Below, piece after piece: positions 42,246-51,492 of a DNA stretch of 64,000 bases. The position numbers were made by a program, and so were the translations under genes. The notes beneath the pieces are model-generated. The model did no database searches and was not told the origin of the DNA. It worked only from the letters and a program-made list of their open reading frames with translations. Numbering within the stretch: the stretch's first letter is position 1; the number at the start of each line of letters is the position of its first letter. Source of the stretch: Pseudomonadota bacterium (lineage in GTDB: Bacteria > Pseudomonadota > Alphaproteobacteria > Sphingomonadales > Sphingomonadaceae). Location of the stretch: assembly GCA_023400405.1 (NCBI GenBank), contig JAEXFD010000035.1:1-64000 (forward strand). Reading direction: 5' to 3'.

Positions 42246-43517
42246 ATGAACATGGCTCGGGGCATCAATCATCCGCTCGACACCGAATCGGATGTCGGCG
42301 CGGACGAGGCCGTTACCGGTCGCCCGCTCGACATCGGCACCGACGAGCGGCGCATGCATGTGCGCGCCTATAATCACTGGGTCTCGCTGCTGCATGGCCG
42401 GCCCTATCCCTCGATCGAGGACCTCGATCCCGAGAGCATCGCCGATTTCGGCTCGCACAGCGTGCTGCTCGATTTCTCGAAGGGCACCGAGAATCCGCAG
42501 ATCCGCTATCTCGGCCGCGCGCTGCGCGAGGAAACCGGCGTCGATACCAGCATCACCCATGTCGCCGAAGTGCCGACCCGCTCGCTGCTGTCGCGCCTGA
42601 CCGATCATTATCTCCAGATCATCGCGAATCGCGCGCCGATCGGCTTCGAGGCCGAATTCGTCGGCACGCGCGGGCACAACACGCTCTACCGGGGCATCCT
42701 GATGCCGTTCTCGTCGGACGAGGACACGATCGATTTCATCTATGGCGTGATCAACTGGAAGGAGCTGGTCGACGCCAAGACCCAGGCCAAGCTGAGCGCC
42801 GAAGTCGAGGAATCGCGCCGCACCGCCCCGCGCAGCTTGGTCAGCGCGCCGGTCTGGGCGGACGGGCCCAGCGGCGGCTTCGAGGCCGAGTCGCTAGAAC
42901 CCGCCGAACCGCGCCACGATCCGATCGACGTCAGCCTTGCCGATCGGTTGCTGCTCGCGCGCGAATCGGCCGCCGCGGCCCGAGCTTCCGACACGCGCAG
43001 CCGCGCGGCGCTGTATCGCGCCCTCGGCCGCGCCTATGATTTCGCGCTGGCGGCGGACCAAGACGCCGAAGCCTATGCCGAGCTGCTCGAGGATGCCGGC
43101 CTGACCGCCCAGGCCCGCGCGCCGATGACGCCGGCGGTCAAGCTCGTCTTCGGCGCCGATTACGACAAGACCCGCCTGACCGAATTCGCCGCGGTGCTGA
43201 GCTTCGCGAAGCGCGAGGGCGTGCGCCAGGGCGGGCTCGACGCTTTTCTCGAAGCCAGCGAGGGCGGCATCAAGGCGGTCGTGAAGGCCGAGCGCGCCCA
43301 CCGCCGCCCCGACGGCCGCGCCACCGATTTCGCCCGCATCGCCGGCGAGCTCCGCAGCCGGCCGCCTTTGGCCCATGTCGACCTGGACGGGATTGCAGCG
43401 TCCGAGGACGAATTCGTCCTCTTGCTCGCTCGCCGCGGCGGCGGCGGCCTCGATATCGTCGCGGCGGTCACCGACAGCCCGCTGACCGAGCGAGCGGTGC
43501 GCAAGGCGGCCGCCTGA
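42246..43517 (+). CDS. PAS-domain protein of unknown output
   Basis: 423 residues from ATG 42246, which has GGAG upstream; the frame extends back to 42141 without support. Residues about 38-180 form a PAS-like domain (AYNHWVSLLHGRPYPSIEDLDPESIADFGSHSVLLDF, IRYLGRALREETG, TLYRGILMPFSSD). The rest is Ala-rich and helical, with no kinase, GGDEF or methyl-accepting motif. Such a protein could bind a small ligand or flavin and act through protein contacts. It precedes the glutamate dehydrogenase by 73 bases on the same strand, with no sign of a shared function. Confidence 0.65.
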   Translation: MNMARGINHPLDTESDVGADEAVTGRPLDIGTDERRMHVRAYNHWVSLLHGRPYPSIEDLDPESIADFGSHSVLLDFSKGTENPQIRYLGRALREETGVDTSITHVAEVPTRSLLSRLTDHYLQIIANRAPIGFEAEFVGTRGHNTLYRGILMPFSSDEDTIDFIYGVINWKELVDAKTQAKLSAEVEESRRTAPRSLVSAPVWADGPSGGFEAESLEPAEPRHDPIDVSLADRLLLARESAAAARASDTRSRAALYRALGRAYDFALAADQDAEAYAELLEDAGLTAQARAPMTPAVKLVFGADYDKTRLTEFAAVLSFAKREGVRQGGLDAFLEASEGGIKAVVKAERAHRRPDGRATDFARIAGELRSRPPLAHVDLDGIAASEDEFVLLLARRGGGGLDIVAAVTDSPLTERAVRKAAA

Positions 43518-43590
43518 ACCCGTCTTCGGGGCCGGGTTCGGCCGTTTTCTACGCTTGAGGTGATTCCGCGCCGGGCGCATAGCCGCCTAT

Positions 43591-46500
43591 ATGACAAGCA
43601 TGGAAAAAACGATCATGCAGGCGTTCGAGGATCGCTTCTTCGAAGGCGCCCTGCCGGGAGAGCTGGAAGGTTTCACGAGCGAGGACCGCGCCGGGGCGGC
43701 GCGATTCGTCGCGGACGTCGCGGCGGTCCGTCCGCCCGGAACCGTCCGGCTCAATGTCGAAACCTATCTGAACGACAATCTGCGCCGGATGCGGCTCGCC
43801 GTCGTCAATGACGACATGCCGTTCCTCGTCGATTCGATCGCCGGCGCGATCGCCTCGTTCGATCTCGGCATTCACCGCATCATCCACCCCGTGATGCCGG
43901 TTTCCCGCGATGCCGCCGGCAGGATCGCGGCGATCGGCGAAAGCGCCGCCGGCGCGCGTCGCGAATCGGTCATCTATATCGAAGTCGAGCGTGCCGACGC
44001 CCGCACCCGCCGCGCCCTGGCGAGCGAGATCGAGCGCACGCTCGAGCACGTCCGCGACGTCGTCGACGATTGGCGCGCGCTCCAACAGGCGATGGGCGCC
44101 GATGCCGTGCGCATCCACGATCGCGAGGGCGAGGCCCTGCTGCGCTGGTTCGCCGACGATGCGATGACGCTGCTCGGCCATGAAATGTGGGCGCTGGACG
44201 GCGAAGTGACCGAGCATCTCGGCCTTTCGCGCTATTCGCACGAAGTGCCGCTGCTCGCCGACGTCTCGCGCCAGCTCGCGGTCGATTACTTCCGCGCCGG
44301 CGGCGAAGCGCCGCTGCTGCTGAAGTCCAACGCCACATCGACCGTCCATCGCCGCGTGCCGCTCGACATCGTCGTGGTGCCGCTGCGCACCGGCAACGAC
44401 GTCACCGGCCTGTCGATCCATTTCGGCCTGTGGACCAGCCAGGCGCTCAACACGCCGCCGGCGCTGGTGCCGGTGCTGCGCGCCCGGCTGGAGACGCTCG
44501 AGCAGAAATTCGGCTTCGATCCCAACGGCCATACCGGCAAGGCGCTGACCCATGCGCTGACCGGCCTGCCGCACGACCTCACCACTGCGTTCGACATGAG
44601 CGCGCTGGAGAATCTGCTGCTCACTGCCATGTCGGTCGCCGATCGCCCGCGTTCGAAGCTGGTGCTGGTGAAGAGCCTGCTCGGCCGGCACCTGTTCGCC
44701 TTCGTCTGGCTGCCGCGCGAACAGGTCGCCGCCGGCCATCGCGAGGCGATCGGCGAGATGCTGGTCGAGGCGGCGCACGCCCGCATGATCAACTGGTCGA
44801 TCGCCCTTGAGGACGGCGTGCTCGCCCAGTTGCGCTACACGCTCGACCTGCGCGGCGACACGGTGATGCCCGATGCGGCGCAGATCGACGCGCGCATCGC
44901 CCGGCTGGTCCGCGGCTGGGTGCCGGCGATCGAGGCCTCGCTCGGCGACATCGCCGGCAGCGCCGCGCCCCGCCTCGCGTTGCGCTTCGCCAATGCCTTT
45001 CCCGACGTCTATCGCCTCAGCCATTCGCCCGAGGAAGCGGCCCGCGACATCGTGCGCATCGGCACGCTGGAGGATGCCGGCGATCGATCGGTGCGCATCG
45101 TTCCCGCCAGGGGCAAGCCGGGCCATTACCGGCTGAAACTCTATCGACTGGGCGGTGCGCTGGCGCTGTCCGACGCCGTGCCGGTGTTCGAGAATTTCGG
45201 CTTCCGCGTGATGGACGAAGTGCCGACCGAACTCGCCAACGGCGCCTTCATCCATGATTTCGAAGTCGCCCCGGCCAGCCCCGCCGAAGCGCTCGACCGC
45301 GATCCGGCGACGATCGAGGACGCGATCGCCGCGGTGCTCGAAGGCCGCGCCGAGAACGACCTGTTCAACCGCCTGATCGTCGAGGCGGAGATGGCCCCGG
45401 CCTCGGTCGTGCTGCTGCGCGCCTGGTTCCGCTATCTGCGCCAGACCGGCATGCATTATGGCATGGCGACCGTCGTCGATGCGTTGCGCCGCGCGCCGCT
45501 GGTCGCGACCGCACTGATCGAGCGATTTGAGGCGGCGCACGATCCCGCCCGCGGTGGCGATCCCGAGCTGATCCAGACCTCCAGCCACGCGATCGACACC
45601 GGGCTCGACCTGGTCTCGGCGATCGACGACGATCGCATCCTGCGCCTCTACAAGGGCGTCGTCCTCGCCACGCTGCGCACCAACGCCTTCAGCCCCGCCG
45701 CGAAGGAAGCGCTGGCGTTCAAGCTCGATTCGGCCAAGGTGCCGGGCCTGCCGGCCCCGCTCCCCTGGCGCGAGATCTGGGTCTATTCGCCCCGCGTCGA
45801 GGGCATCCACCTGCGCGCCGGCCCGGTCGCGCGCGGCGGGCTGCGCTGGTCCGATCGGCGCGACGACTTCCGCACCGAAATCCTCGGCCTGATGAAGGCG
45901 CAGCGCGTCAAGAATGCCGTGATCGTGCCGACCGGCGCCAAGGGCGGCTTCTATCCCAAGCAGCTCCCCTCCCCGGCCACCGATCGCGACGCCTGGTTCG
46001 CCGAGGGCACCGAAAGCTACCGCATCTTCATCCGCGCGCTGCTCTCGGTGACCGACAACATCGTCGCGGGCGAGGTCCTCCATCCCGAAGGCGTGGCGAT
46101 CCATGACGGCGAGGATCCCTATTTCGTCGTCGCCGCGGACAAGGGCACCGCAACCTTCTCCGACGTCGCCAACGCGATCGCCATCGATCGCGACTTCTGG
46201 CTCGGCGACGCCTTCGCGTCGGGCGGCTCGCATGGCTATGACCACAAGGCGATGGGGATCACGGCCAAGGGCGCCTGGGTCTCGGTCCGCCGCCATTTCC
46301 TCGAAATGGGCACCGACATCCAGAGCGAGCCGGTCACCGTCGCCGGCGTCGGCGACATGTCGGGCGACGTGTTCGGCAACGGCATGCTGCTCAGCAAGTC
46401 GATCAAGCTCGTCGCGGCCTTCGACCATCGCCACATCTTCCTCGATCCCGATCCCGATGCCGAAGCCTCGTGGAAGGAGCGCGAGCGGATGTTCGCGCTG

Positions 46501-48213
46501 CCGCGCTCGAGCTGGGCGGATTACGATCCCAAGCTGATCTCCAAGGGCGGCGGCGTCTTCCCGCGCACTGAGAAGAGCATCCCGCTGAGCCCCGAAGTCC
46601 AGGCGCTGCTCGGGCTCGACATGAGCGAGATCGATCCGACCGGGCTGATGACCGCGATCCTCAAGGCGCGGGTCGGGCTGCTCTGGTTCGGCGGCATCGG
46701 CACCTACATCAAGGCCGCGCATGAGAGCCATGGCGAGGTTGGCGACCCCGCGAACGACCGCATCCGCGTCAATGCCGAGGACCTCCACGCCAAGGTGATC
46801 GGCGAAGGTGCCAATCTCGGCGTCACCCAGGCTGGTCGCATCGCCTTTGCCGGCGCCGGCGGACGGATCAACACCGACTTCATCGACAATTCGGCCGGCG
46901 TCGATTGCTCGGACAATGAGGTCAACATCAAGATCGCGCTCAACCGCGAGATGATCGAGGGCCGGCTCGGCTTCGAGGATCGCAACCGGTTCCTCGCGGC
47001 GATGACCGACGACGTCGCGCACCTCGTGCTCGAAGACAATCGCCTCCAGACGCTCGCCCTCTCCTTCATGGAGAATGACGGGCCGGTCGCGCTGCCCTCC
47101 TATGTCCGCGTGATCGAGATCCTCGAAGCCTCGGGCCGGCTCGACCGCGCTGTCGAAGGGCTTGCGCCGAACGAGGAGCTGCTCCGCCGCGCCCAGGAAA
47201 GCCGCAGCCTCACCCGGCCCGAGCTGGCGGTGCTGCTCGCCTCGACCAAGCTCGCGCTCCAGGATGCGATCGAACAGGGCGAGCTCGGCCTCGATCCCGA
47301 GCTCGAACCCTATCTGCACGGCGCCTTCCCGCCGGCGATGCAGGACAAGTTCGGCACCGCGATCGACGCGCACCGTCTGCGCGGCGAGATCGTCGCGACC
47401 AAGCTCGCCAATCGCGTGGTCAACCGGCTCGGCGTGCTCCACCCGTTCGAGCTCGCCGAGGAAGAAGGCGCCTCGATGCGCGACATCGCAGCGATGTTCG
47501 TCGTCGCCGAGCGGCTGTTCTGCCTGCCCGAGACCTGGGAAGCGGTCGAGACCGCGCCGATCGCCGAGACCGCCCGCCTCGCCCTGCTCGACGAGATGGC
47601 CGTCGCGGTGCGCGGCCAGATCGCCGATCTGCTGCGCGTCTGCCGCCCCGGCGCCTCGCCGGGCGACGTGATCGCGCGGCTCCAGCCCGGGATCGACGCG
47701 CTCGACCGGCAGGCCAAGGCGCTGCTGCTCGAGGAAGTGAAGGCGCAGTCCGGCCGGATTTCCGCCCGGCTCGAAGCCGCCGGCGCGCCGCCGGAGCTGG
47801 TCGCCAAGGTGGTCCGGCTGTTCGAACTCGACGGCGCGGTCGGCCTCGCCGATCTCAGCGTCCGACGGAGCATCGACGAGACCGCGCTGGCCCGCGGCTT
47901 CACTGCGCTCGGCCAGGCGCTGGGGCTCGATTGGGCGCAGGCGACGGCGGCGCGGATCACCACGGGCGATGTGTGGGAGCGGCTGCTCATCGCCGGGCTC
48001 GCGCGCGACTTCCAGCAGCTGCGGCTCGATTTCCTCGGGCGCGCCAAGGATGGCGATCCCCAGGCGGCGGTCGACGCATGGCTCAAGGCGAACGGCGCCC
48101 GCGTCGATCAGTTCGCCGGGCTGGTCCGCCGAGCGCGCCAGGCCGCCTCGCCCAATGCCGCGATGCTCGCCCAGATTGCCGGCCAGGCGCGGGTGCTGCT
48201 CGGGCGGGAGTGA
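43591..48213 (+). CDS. NAD-specific glutamate dehydrogenase, giant (GDH-180-like) type
   Basis: 1540 residues, typical of the large bacterial NAD-GDH class. A long N-terminal regulatory part with ACT-like segments (residues 1-about 550) precedes the catalytic block at about 750-790 (GGLRWSDRRDDFRTEILGLMKAQRVKNAVIVPTGAKGGF region) with the substrate-binding Lys. The Rossmann region (VAGVGDMSGDVFGNGML) and a helical C-terminal domain follow. It oxidises glutamate to 2-oxoglutarate with NAD+. Its antisense strand is also open for 1297 codons, a GC effect. ATG 43591 has no strong ribosome-binding site, and 43600 is an alternative. Confidence 0.93.
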   Translation: MTSMEKTIMQAFEDRFFEGALPGELEGFTSEDRAGAARFVADVAAVRPPGTVRLNVETYLNDNLRRMRLAVVNDDMPFLVDSIAGAIASFDLGIHRIIHPVMPVSRDAAGRIAAIGESAAGARRESVIYIEVERADARTRRALASEIERTLEHVRDVVDDWRALQQAMGADAVRIHDREGEALLRWFADDAMTLLGHEMWALDGEVTEHLGLSRYSHEVPLLADVSRQLAVDYFRAGGEAPLLLKSNATSTVHRRVPLDIVVVPLRTGNDVTGLSIHFGLWTSQALNTPPALVPVLRARLETLEQKFGFDPNGHTGKALTHALTGLPHDLTTAFDMSALENLLLTAMSVADRPRSKLVLVKSLLGRHLFAFVWLPREQVAAGHREAIGEMLVEAAHARMINWSIALEDGVLAQLRYTLDLRGDTVMPDAAQIDARIARLVRGWVPAIEASLGDIAGSAAPRLALRFANAFPDVYRLSHSPEEAARDIVRIGTLEDAGDRSVRIVPARGKPGHYRLKLYRLGGALALSDAVPVFENFGFRVMDEVPTELANGAFIHDFEVAPASPAEALDRDPATIEDAIAAVLEGRAENDLFNRLIVEAEMAPASVVLLRAWFRYLRQTGMHYGMATVVDALRRAPLVATALIERFEAAHDPARGGDPELIQTSSHAIDTGLDLVSAIDDDRILRLYKGVVLATLRTNAFSPAAKEALAFKLDSAKVPGLPAPLPWREIWVYSPRVEGIHLRAGPVARGGLRWSDRRDDFRTEILGLMKAQRVKNAVIVPTGAKGGFYPKQLPSPATDRDAWFAEGTESYRIFIRALLSVTDNIVAGEVLHPEGVAIHDGEDPYFVVAADKGTATFSDVANAIAIDRDFWLGDAFASGGSHGYDHKAMGITAKGAWVSVRRHFLEMGTDIQSEPVTVAGVGDMSGDVFGNGMLLSKSIKLVAAFDHRHIFLDPDPDAEASWKERERMFALPRSSWADYDPKLISKGGGVFPRTEKSIPLSPEVQALLGLDMSEIDPTGLMTAILKARVGLLWFGGIGTYIKAAHESHGEVGDPANDRIRVNAEDLHAKVIGEGANLGVTQAGRIAFAGAGGRINTDFIDNSAGVDCSDNEVNIKIALNREMIEGRLGFEDRNRFLAAMTDDVAHLVLEDNRLQTLALSFMENDGPVALPSYVRVIEILEASGRLDRAVEGLAPNEELLRRAQESRSLTRPELAVLLASTKLALQDAIEQGELGLDPELEPYLHGAFPPAMQDKFGTAIDAHRLRGEIVATKLANRVVNRLGVLHPFELAEEEGASMRDIAAMFVVAERLFCLPETWEAVETAPIAETARLALLDEMAVAVRGQIADLLRVCRPGASPGDVIARLQPGIDALDRQAKALLLEEVKAQSGRISARLEAAGAPPELVAKVVRLFELDGAVGLADLSVRRSIDETALARGFTALGQALGLDWAQATAARITTGDVWERLLIAGLARDFQQLRLDFLGRAKDGDPQAAVDAWLKANGARVDQFAGLVRRARQAASPNAAMLAQIAGQARVLLGRE

Positions 48214-48266
48214 TCGTGGGTTGCGTGGGATGCCAGATCATCCGCGCATCCCACCTTCTCCACCCA

Positions 48267-48358
48267 CCGTCACCCCAGCGCAAGCCGGGGTCTCCCACGG
48301 CCAGGCGACGACGGAACAGCTGCGCTGAGGGAGATGCCAGCTTTCGCTGGCATGACGG
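48267..48358. repeat. Palindromic intergenic element after glutamate dehydrogenase
   Basis: Outer CCGTCA/TGACGG (48267-48272 with 48353-48358), a middle pair TCTCCC/GGGAGA (48291-48296 with 48329-48334), and an 8-bp hairpin ATGCCAGC/GCTGGCAT (48334-48341 with 48346-48353). It is a dispersed REP-like type. It may serve as the glutamate dehydrogenase terminator. It ends 18 bases before the promoter region of the PepSY operon. Confidence 0.7.
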
Positions 48359-48368
48359 TAGCTCGCGT

Positions 48369-48397
48369 TTGCAATTGCGAATCGTTCGCGTTATCGC
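48369..48397 (+). promoter_or_regulatory. Promoter and Fur-like palindrome of the PepSY/DUF2271/ApbE operon
   Basis: TGCGAATCGTTCGCG (48376-48390) lies between a -35-like TTGCAA (48369-48374) and a -10-like TATCGC (48392-48397) 17 bases apart. It differs at only two of 15 positions from the box before the siderophore receptor (55441-55455). A GGAAC/GTTCC hairpin (48401-48417) follows in the leader. An iron-responsive repressor such as Fur is the natural candidate. Confidence 0.65.
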
Positions 48398-48432
48398 CTT
48401 GGAACCGAATCAGTTCCGGGAACCGCCCATCC

Positions 48433-49077
48433 ATGCATGCTCCCACAGCCCAGCCGGCTAGTCGCAAGCGCAGCCGGAAGAGCTTCTGGCTGAAGCAGCT
48501 CCACACCTGGCATTGGATGAGCTCGGCGATCAGCCTGATCGGGCTGCTGCTGTTCGCGATCACCGGCTTCACGCTCAATCACGCCGCCGATATTGAAGGC
48601 GCGCCGAAATCGGTCGATCGCGCCGCGCAGCTCCCGCCCGCGCTGTTCGCCAAGGTGAAGGCGGACGACCGTCCCGACAGCAAGAAGCCGATCCCCGCCG
48701 ATGTCGCGAAATGGATCGAGGGCCAGGTGAAGCTCGATGCGAGCGGCACCGCCGAATGGTCCGCCGACGAAGTCTATCTCGCCAAGCCGCGCCCCGGCGG
48801 CGACGCCTGGATCGCGATCGACCGCAACTCCGGCGCGGTGACCAGCGAGACCACTGCGCGCGGCTGGATCGCCTATCTCAACGACCTCCATAAGGGTCGC
48901 AATTCCGGCACGTGGTGGAAGCTGTTCATCGACGTCTTCGTCTTCGCCTGTGTCGTCTTCACCCTCACCGGCATGGTGCTGCTGTGGATGCATTCGAAGC
49001 ATCGCAAGAGCACCTGGCCGCTGGTCGGCCTCGGCCTGCTGATCCCGGCGCTGATCGCCCTGTTCCTGATCCACTAA
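48433..49077 (+). CDS. PepSY-type membrane protein (PiuB-like, redox partner)
   Basis: 214 residues from ATG 48433. One membrane helix (about 28-50, AISLIGLLLFAITGFTLNHAADI), a periplasmic region of about 110 residues with a PepSY-like strand pattern (GGDAWIAIDRNSGAVTSETTARGWIAYLNDLHKG), then two helices (LFIDVFVFACVVFTLTGMVLLWM and the C-terminal VGLGLLIPALIALFLI). PepSY-TM proteins of this type, as in PiuB and FoxB, are linked to ferric-siderophore reduction. Histidines in QLHTWHWM, LNHAAD and DLHKG could bind heme. It opens a four-gene operon. Confidence 0.78.
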   Translation: MHAPTAQPASRKRSRKSFWLKQLHTWHWMSSAISLIGLLLFAITGFTLNHAADIEGAPKSVDRAAQLPPALFAKVKADDRPDSKKPIPADVAKWIEGQVKLDASGTAEWSADEVYLAKPRPGGDAWIAIDRNSGAVTSETTARGWIAYLNDLHKGRNSGTWWKLFIDVFVFACVVFTLTGMVLLWMHSKHRKSTWPLVGLGLLIPALIALFLIH

Positions 49078-49097
49078 GCCCTTCGAGGAGCGCATCC

Positions 49098-49625
49098 ATG
49101 CAGTTTCGTATCACCGGATTGACGATGGCGGCGCTGGGCGGCGCGACGATCGTCCCCGCCGCCGCCCAGGCGCAGACGCTCGACGTCACCGTCACGCTGC
49201 CCAGGCTGACGGTCGCGGAATATCATAAGCCCTATGTCGCGATCTGGCTGGAGAAGCCGGGCAGCCCGGCGACGACGCTCACCGTCTGGTACGATGTCGA
49301 CAAGCGCAACAATGGCGGCGCGAAATGGCTATCGGACGTACGCATGTGGTGGCGCGCCTCGGGCCGCACCCTCTCGCTCCCCGCAGACGGCGTGTCGGGC
49401 GCGACGCGCGCGCCCGGACCGCAGAAGCTGAGCTTCGTCGCCGGCCGCGGCAAAATGCCGGCGCTGACCCCGGGCGCCTATACGCTGGTGGTGGAAGCGG
49501 CGCGCGAGGCCGGCGGCCGCGAACTCGTCCGCGTGCCGTTCACGCTTAGCGCCGCCGGCACCGCGCGCGGCAGCGCTGCGGGCAAGGCCGAGCTCGGCGC
49601 CGTCACGCTCAACGTCCACCGCTGA
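49098..49625 (+). CDS. DUF2271 periplasmic protein with ApbE flavinylation motif
   Basis: 175 residues from ATG 49098, after GAGGAG. Signal peptide ITGLTMAALGGATIVPAAAQA. The body is a beta-sandwich-like DUF2271 domain (YVAIWLEKPGSPATTLTVWY). Residues 97-103 read DGVSGAT, the motif in NqrC/RnfG and other extracytosolic flavoproteins where ApbE links FMN to the final Thr or Ser; Thr103 is the predicted site. ApbE is encoded two genes downstream. It probably carries electrons from the PepSY membrane protein to a ferric substrate in the periplasm. Confidence 0.82.
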   Translation: MQFRITGLTMAALGGATIVPAAAQAQTLDVTVTLPRLTVAEYHKPYVAIWLEKPGSPATTLTVWYDVDKRNNGGAKWLSDVRMWWRASGRTLSLPADGVSGATRAPGPQKLSFVAGRGKMPALTPGAYTLVVEAAREAGGRELVRVPFTLSAAGTARGSAAGKAELGAVTLNVHR

Positions 49626-49636
49626 GGGAGGGGCCC

Positions 49637-50515
49637 ATGAACTTCTTCCGCCATCCCGCCACCGCACTGGTCGCGATCGCCGCGCTCACCGTGCCGCAGC
49701 TAGCCGCCGCGGCGCCGCGCGCCTGGCTGCTGCCCTCGGACACCAATTTCAACGGCGCGGGCGAATCCTGGGTCACCGTCGACGCCGCGATCTCGACCGA
49801 CCTTTATTATCCCGATCATCCCGGCCAGCCCTGGGCCCCGATCGCCTATGCGCCGAACGGCAGCACCGTAGAGGTCGCCAACCTCAACAAGGGCCGGCTG
49901 CGCCTGACCTTCGACCTGCAGCTCACCCTGCAAGGCACCTACAAGCTGGCGGTCGTCTCGAACGGCATGATGGGCAGCTACATGCTGGGCGGGGAGCGCA
50001 AGATGCTGCCGCGCGGCACTACGGCCGAGACGCTGGCCCAGGCGATCCCCGAAGGCGCGACCGACGTCTGGACCGCCGAGAACAGCATGCGGATCGAGAC
50101 CTTCGTCACCAAGGGCGTGCCGACCGACACCGTGTTCAAGCCGGTGGGCAAGGGGATCGAGATGGTGCCGGTCTCGCACCCGACCGATCTCGCGGTCGAT
50201 CAGCCCGCCACCTTCCAGTTCCTGCTCGACGGCAAGCCCGCCGCCGGCATCGCGGTGAGCGCGATCAATGGCGGGGTACGTTACAGCAAGGCGTTGCAGC
50301 AGCTCGAGCTCAAGGCCGATGCCGCCGGCAAGGTGACGATCAAATGGCCGGGCGCCGGCATGTGGTGGGTCAGCGCCAGCATCGGCGGCCGGCCGAGCGG
50401 TCCACCGCCTGCGGCCGGCGCTGCGCCCGCCGCACAAGCTGAGGGGCCCCGTCCGCCGATGGGCCCACCACAACGCCGCGCCAGCTATGCGATGACGGTC
50501 GAGGTCCTCGGCTGA
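49637..50515 (+). CDS. DUF4198 exported protein
   Basis: 292 residues with GAGGGAGG upstream and a signal peptide (ATALVAIAALTVPQLAAAA). The DUF4198 fold is two linked beta-sandwich units (PRAWLLPSDTNFNGAGESWVTVDAAISTDL, then FQFLLDGKPAAGIAVSAI); the end is Pro-rich (GPPPAAGAAPAAQAEGPRPPMGPPQRR). The family occurs beside nickel, cobalt and iron transport genes and TonB receptors, and is thought to act in the periplasm. Here it separates DUF2271 from ApbE. Its role may be to bind the metal complex or hold the redox partners, which is inference. Confidence 0.8.
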   Translation: MNFFRHPATALVAIAALTVPQLAAAAPRAWLLPSDTNFNGAGESWVTVDAAISTDLYYPDHPGQPWAPIAYAPNGSTVEVANLNKGRLRLTFDLQLTLQGTYKLAVVSNGMMGSYMLGGERKMLPRGTTAETLAQAIPEGATDVWTAENSMRIETFVTKGVPTDTVFKPVGKGIEMVPVSHPTDLAVDQPATFQFLLDGKPAAGIAVSAINGGVRYSKALQQLELKADAAGKVTIKWPGAGMWWVSASIGGRPSGPPPAAGAAPAAQAEGPRPPMGPPQRRASYAMTVEVLG

Positions 50516-50604
50516 CCCGCGTCGCGATTCCCCCTGCCCTGTCACCGGCGGCGTTCCACCGGCGGCGGGCAGGCGCTTCGGTCGCGCAGTTCGGCGGCGA
50601 GACG

Positions 50605-51492
50605 ATGGGCACAAGCTGGTCGGCGCGCGTCGTCGACGCACCCGCCGATCTGGCGACGCGGATCCAGGCGGTGCTCGACCGTGTCGTCGCCGAGATGAGC
50701 CATTGGGCGCCGGACTCGCACCTGTTGCGCTTCAACCGGAGCGCCCCCGGCCGCTGGCAGCCGCTGCCGCCCGGCTTCGCGCATGTCCTCTCCGCCGCAC
50801 TCGATATTGCCGATCGCAGCGGCGGCGCCTTCGATCCGGTGATGGGCCTGCTCGTCGATCTCTGGGGCTTCGGTCCCCCGGGACCGCGTTCGTCGCCGCC
50901 GTCCGACACGGACATCGCCGCCGCGCTCGCGCGATCCGGAAGCGACAAGATCGAACGCGACGGCAGCCGCGCGCGCCGGCATGCCCCCGCCACGCTCGAT
51001 TTCTCCGGCATCGCCAAGGGCTTTGGCGTCGATGCCGTCGCGGAAATGCTGCGCAGCATGGGCCTGCCCGATTTCCTGGTCGAAGTCGGCGGCGAGCTGC
51101 GCGGCGAAGGGATCAAGCCCGATGGCCAGCCCTGGTGGGTCGATCTCGAAGCCGTTCCGGGCAGCCCCCTCCCCCCGCTGCGCGTCGCGCTGCACGGCCT
51201 GTCGGTGGCGACCTCGGGCGACTATCGCCGCCGCTTCATGCATGCCGGCCGCCATTTCTCGCACACGCTCGACCCGCGGAGCGGCGTCCCGATCGACAAT
51301 GGCGTCGCCTCGGTGAGCGTGCTCCATGCCGAATGCATGATCGCCGATGCCTGGGCCACCGCGCTGACCGTGCTCGGCGAAGACGGCATGGCCATCGCCG
51401 CGCGCGAGGGGCTCGCCGTGCAGATGGTGCTGCGCGACGGCGCCGGCTTCACCGAGCGGCTCTCGCCCGCGCTGGCGGCGATGCTCGGCTAG
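50605..51492 (+). CDS. apbE: ApbE, FAD:protein FMN transferase (start codon uncertain)
   Basis: At least 295 residues. The catalytic region has DFSGIAKGFGVDAVAEML (Asp132 here), VEVGGELRGEG, SVATSGDYRRR, HTLDPRSG and ADAWATALTVLG, all ApbE blocks. Conserved sequence continues upstream of ATG 50605 without a stop (AQFGGETMGTSW, and before it an IPPALSP stretch), so the Met used here is the internal MGT. No ATG, GTG or TTG occurs in frame between 50512 and 50605. A CTG at 50512 overlapping the DUF4198 stop (CTGA) is the likely start. It transfers FMN to DGxSGAT proteins, so the DUF2271 partner is the obvious target. Confidence 0.85.
   Translation: MGTSWSARVVDAPADLATRIQAVLDRVVAEMSHWAPDSHLLRFNRSAPGRWQPLPPGFAHVLSAALDIADRSGGAFDPVMGLLVDLWGFGPPGPRSSPPSDTDIAAALARSGSDKIERDGSRARRHAPATLDFSGIAKGFGVDAVAEMLRSMGLPDFLVEVGGELRGEGIKPDGQPWWVDLEAVPGSPLPPLRVALHGLSVATSGDYRRRFMHAGRHFSHTLDPRSGVPIDNGVASVSVLHAECMIADAWATALTVLGEDGMAIAAREGLAVQMVLRDGAGFTERLSPALAAMLG

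Noticed and set aside
43549..47442. A 1297-codon open frame on the strand opposite the glutamate dehydrogenase
   Set aside because: It is a shadow of the GC-rich real gene. It has no ribosome-binding site and a low-complexity Arg, Ala, Gly, Asp and Glu composition with no motifs.
48267..48358. A CRISPR repeat or riboswitch after glutamate dehydrogenase
   Set aside because: There is only one copy and no spacer array. The structure is a REP-like palindrome with no recognisable riboswitch core.
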